A stretch of 64,000 bases of DNA, taken from Atlanticothrix silvestris CENA357. GTDB lineage: Bacteria > Cyanobacteriota > Cyanobacteriia > Cyanobacteriales > Nostocaceae. Where the stretch lies: the NCBI RefSeq assembly GCF_016056295.1, contig NZ_JAECZB010000092.1, positions 124,001 to 188,000 of the forward strand. Direction: 5' to 3'. How positions within the stretch are numbered: position 1 is the stretch's first letter; the number at the start of each line of letters is the position of its first letter. Below are positions 63,738-64,000 of the stretch, one piece after another. Below the pieces are notes generated by a model. It searched no databases, had not been told where the DNA came from, and saw only the letters and a program-made list of their open reading frames with translations. The translations under genes were made by a program, and so were the position numbers.

Positions 63738-64000
63738 ATGCTTTATTATGCCTCGGCAATTATTTTCTGGATCACAATGGCTAGTATGCAAGCTTGGATT
63801 ATGCGGTATCGGCTTCGCTCTGCTGGCTGGCTGTGGATTGTTGTGAATACCGTTGGATTAATTGTTGGTGGTTTTGGTGCAGCTGGCGTTACTTGGCTTT
63901 TAATATCTGTATTTAATTTTGATGTGCTGCAAAACTCCGGCGACGCGATCGCAGTTTTAATAATTGCAGCTATCATCTTTACAATAATTGTCAGTTTGTT
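63738..64000 (+). CDS. Integral membrane protein, cut by the window end
   Basis: An ATG at 63738 opens a frame that stays open to the last base (87 codons seen). It has at least three hydrophobic segments: A-I-I-F-W-I-T-M-A, W-L-W-I-V-V-N-T-V-G-L-I-V-G-G-F and A-V-L-I-I-A-A-I-I-F-T-I-I-V. The opposite-strand frame in the same place is a shadow. The family cannot be named from this fragment. Confidence 0.6.
   Translation, partial: MLYYASAIIFWITMASMQAWIMRYRLRSAGWLWIVVNTVGLIVGGFGAAGVTWLLISVFNFDVLQNSGDAIAVLIIAAIIFTIIVSL

Noticed and set aside
63746-63976. 76-codon open frame on the minus strand at the window end
   Set aside because: It is the shadow of a plus-strand membrane protein frame starting at 63738.

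Overview
This window reads as chromosome of a filamentous, heterocyst-type cyanobacterium (order Nostocales; genus not assignable by eye). The evidence is base composition around 40% GC, abundant GCGATCGC (HIP1) octamers, heptameric tandem repeats of the TCAGTTG/TGACCAC kind that are typical of Nostocales intergenic DNA, and cyanobacterial gene content: a tocopherol cyclase, a class II FBPase/SBPase, CcdA-Ccs1 (system II) cytochrome c maturation, B12-dependent MetH, DUF3598, and a large NB-ARC/WD40 protein. No rRNA operon, CRISPR array, transposase or prophage was seen.

Layout. 1-5.3 kb holds tadA, a PlsC-type acyltransferase, a subtilisin-like protease with a P domain, a small exported protein, and the adjacent bolA and grxD (Grx4) genes ending in a strong terminator. 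5.5-11 kb holds a glycosyltransferase and then the translation block rplS, tRNA-Trp, secE, nusG, rplK, rplA, an L10 leader, rplJ and rplL, followed by a second PlsC, an AI-2E/PerM transporter, DUF2288 and a YdcF-like protein. 14.3-15.1 kb is a tRNA-Arg(CCU) gene on the minus strand, split by a 674-nt group I intron whose HNH-endonuclease ORF lies on the opposite strand. 15.1-17.5 kb has tocopherol cyclase, a DnaJ-TPR protein and a frameshifted relic. 18.4-24.6 kb has an AraC-MGMT (Ada-type) gene coupled to a truncated EamA transporter, aat, rpsN, nth, rseP and a protein with two Nif11-like domains behind an NtcA-like box. 24.8-36.7 kb is metabolic: pgi, a RelE-type toxin-antitoxin pair, an amino-acid ABC transporter permease/ATPase pair, an ArsR-DUF2087 regulator with a palindromic operator, hemA, glpX, ccdA-ccs1 and pstS.

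36.7-45.3 kb is accessory: a P-loop kinase-like protein, queF, several small conserved hypotheticals, toxin-antitoxin remnants (DUF433 with truncated DUF5615; UPF0175 with DUF3368), a 63-bp tandem repeat, a RecB/Cas4-like nuclease and two small membrane proteins. 45.9-49.5 kb is a 1211-residue HTH/NB-ARC/pentapeptide/14-WD40 STAND protein. 49.5-56.4 kb has def, ftsX, DUF3598, an epoxide-hydrolase-like enzyme, a class D beta-lactamase and a secreted CAP-RTX protein. 56.5-64 kb has metH, small hypotheticals, rbgA (ylqF), a VOC protein, fdhD and a membrane protein cut by the window edge.

The most unusual locus is the split tRNA-Arg(CCU) with an antisense HNH gene whose 3' end runs into the conserved P4-P5 core of the intron. 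Other notable signals are palindromic or tandem repeat elements read in frame inside DUF3598 and metH, the Nif11 gene with a GTA-N8-TAC box, and several decayed genes (an EamA transporter, a DUF5615 toxin and a proline/serine-rich protein). All functional calls come from motif reading of the sequence; no database search was run.
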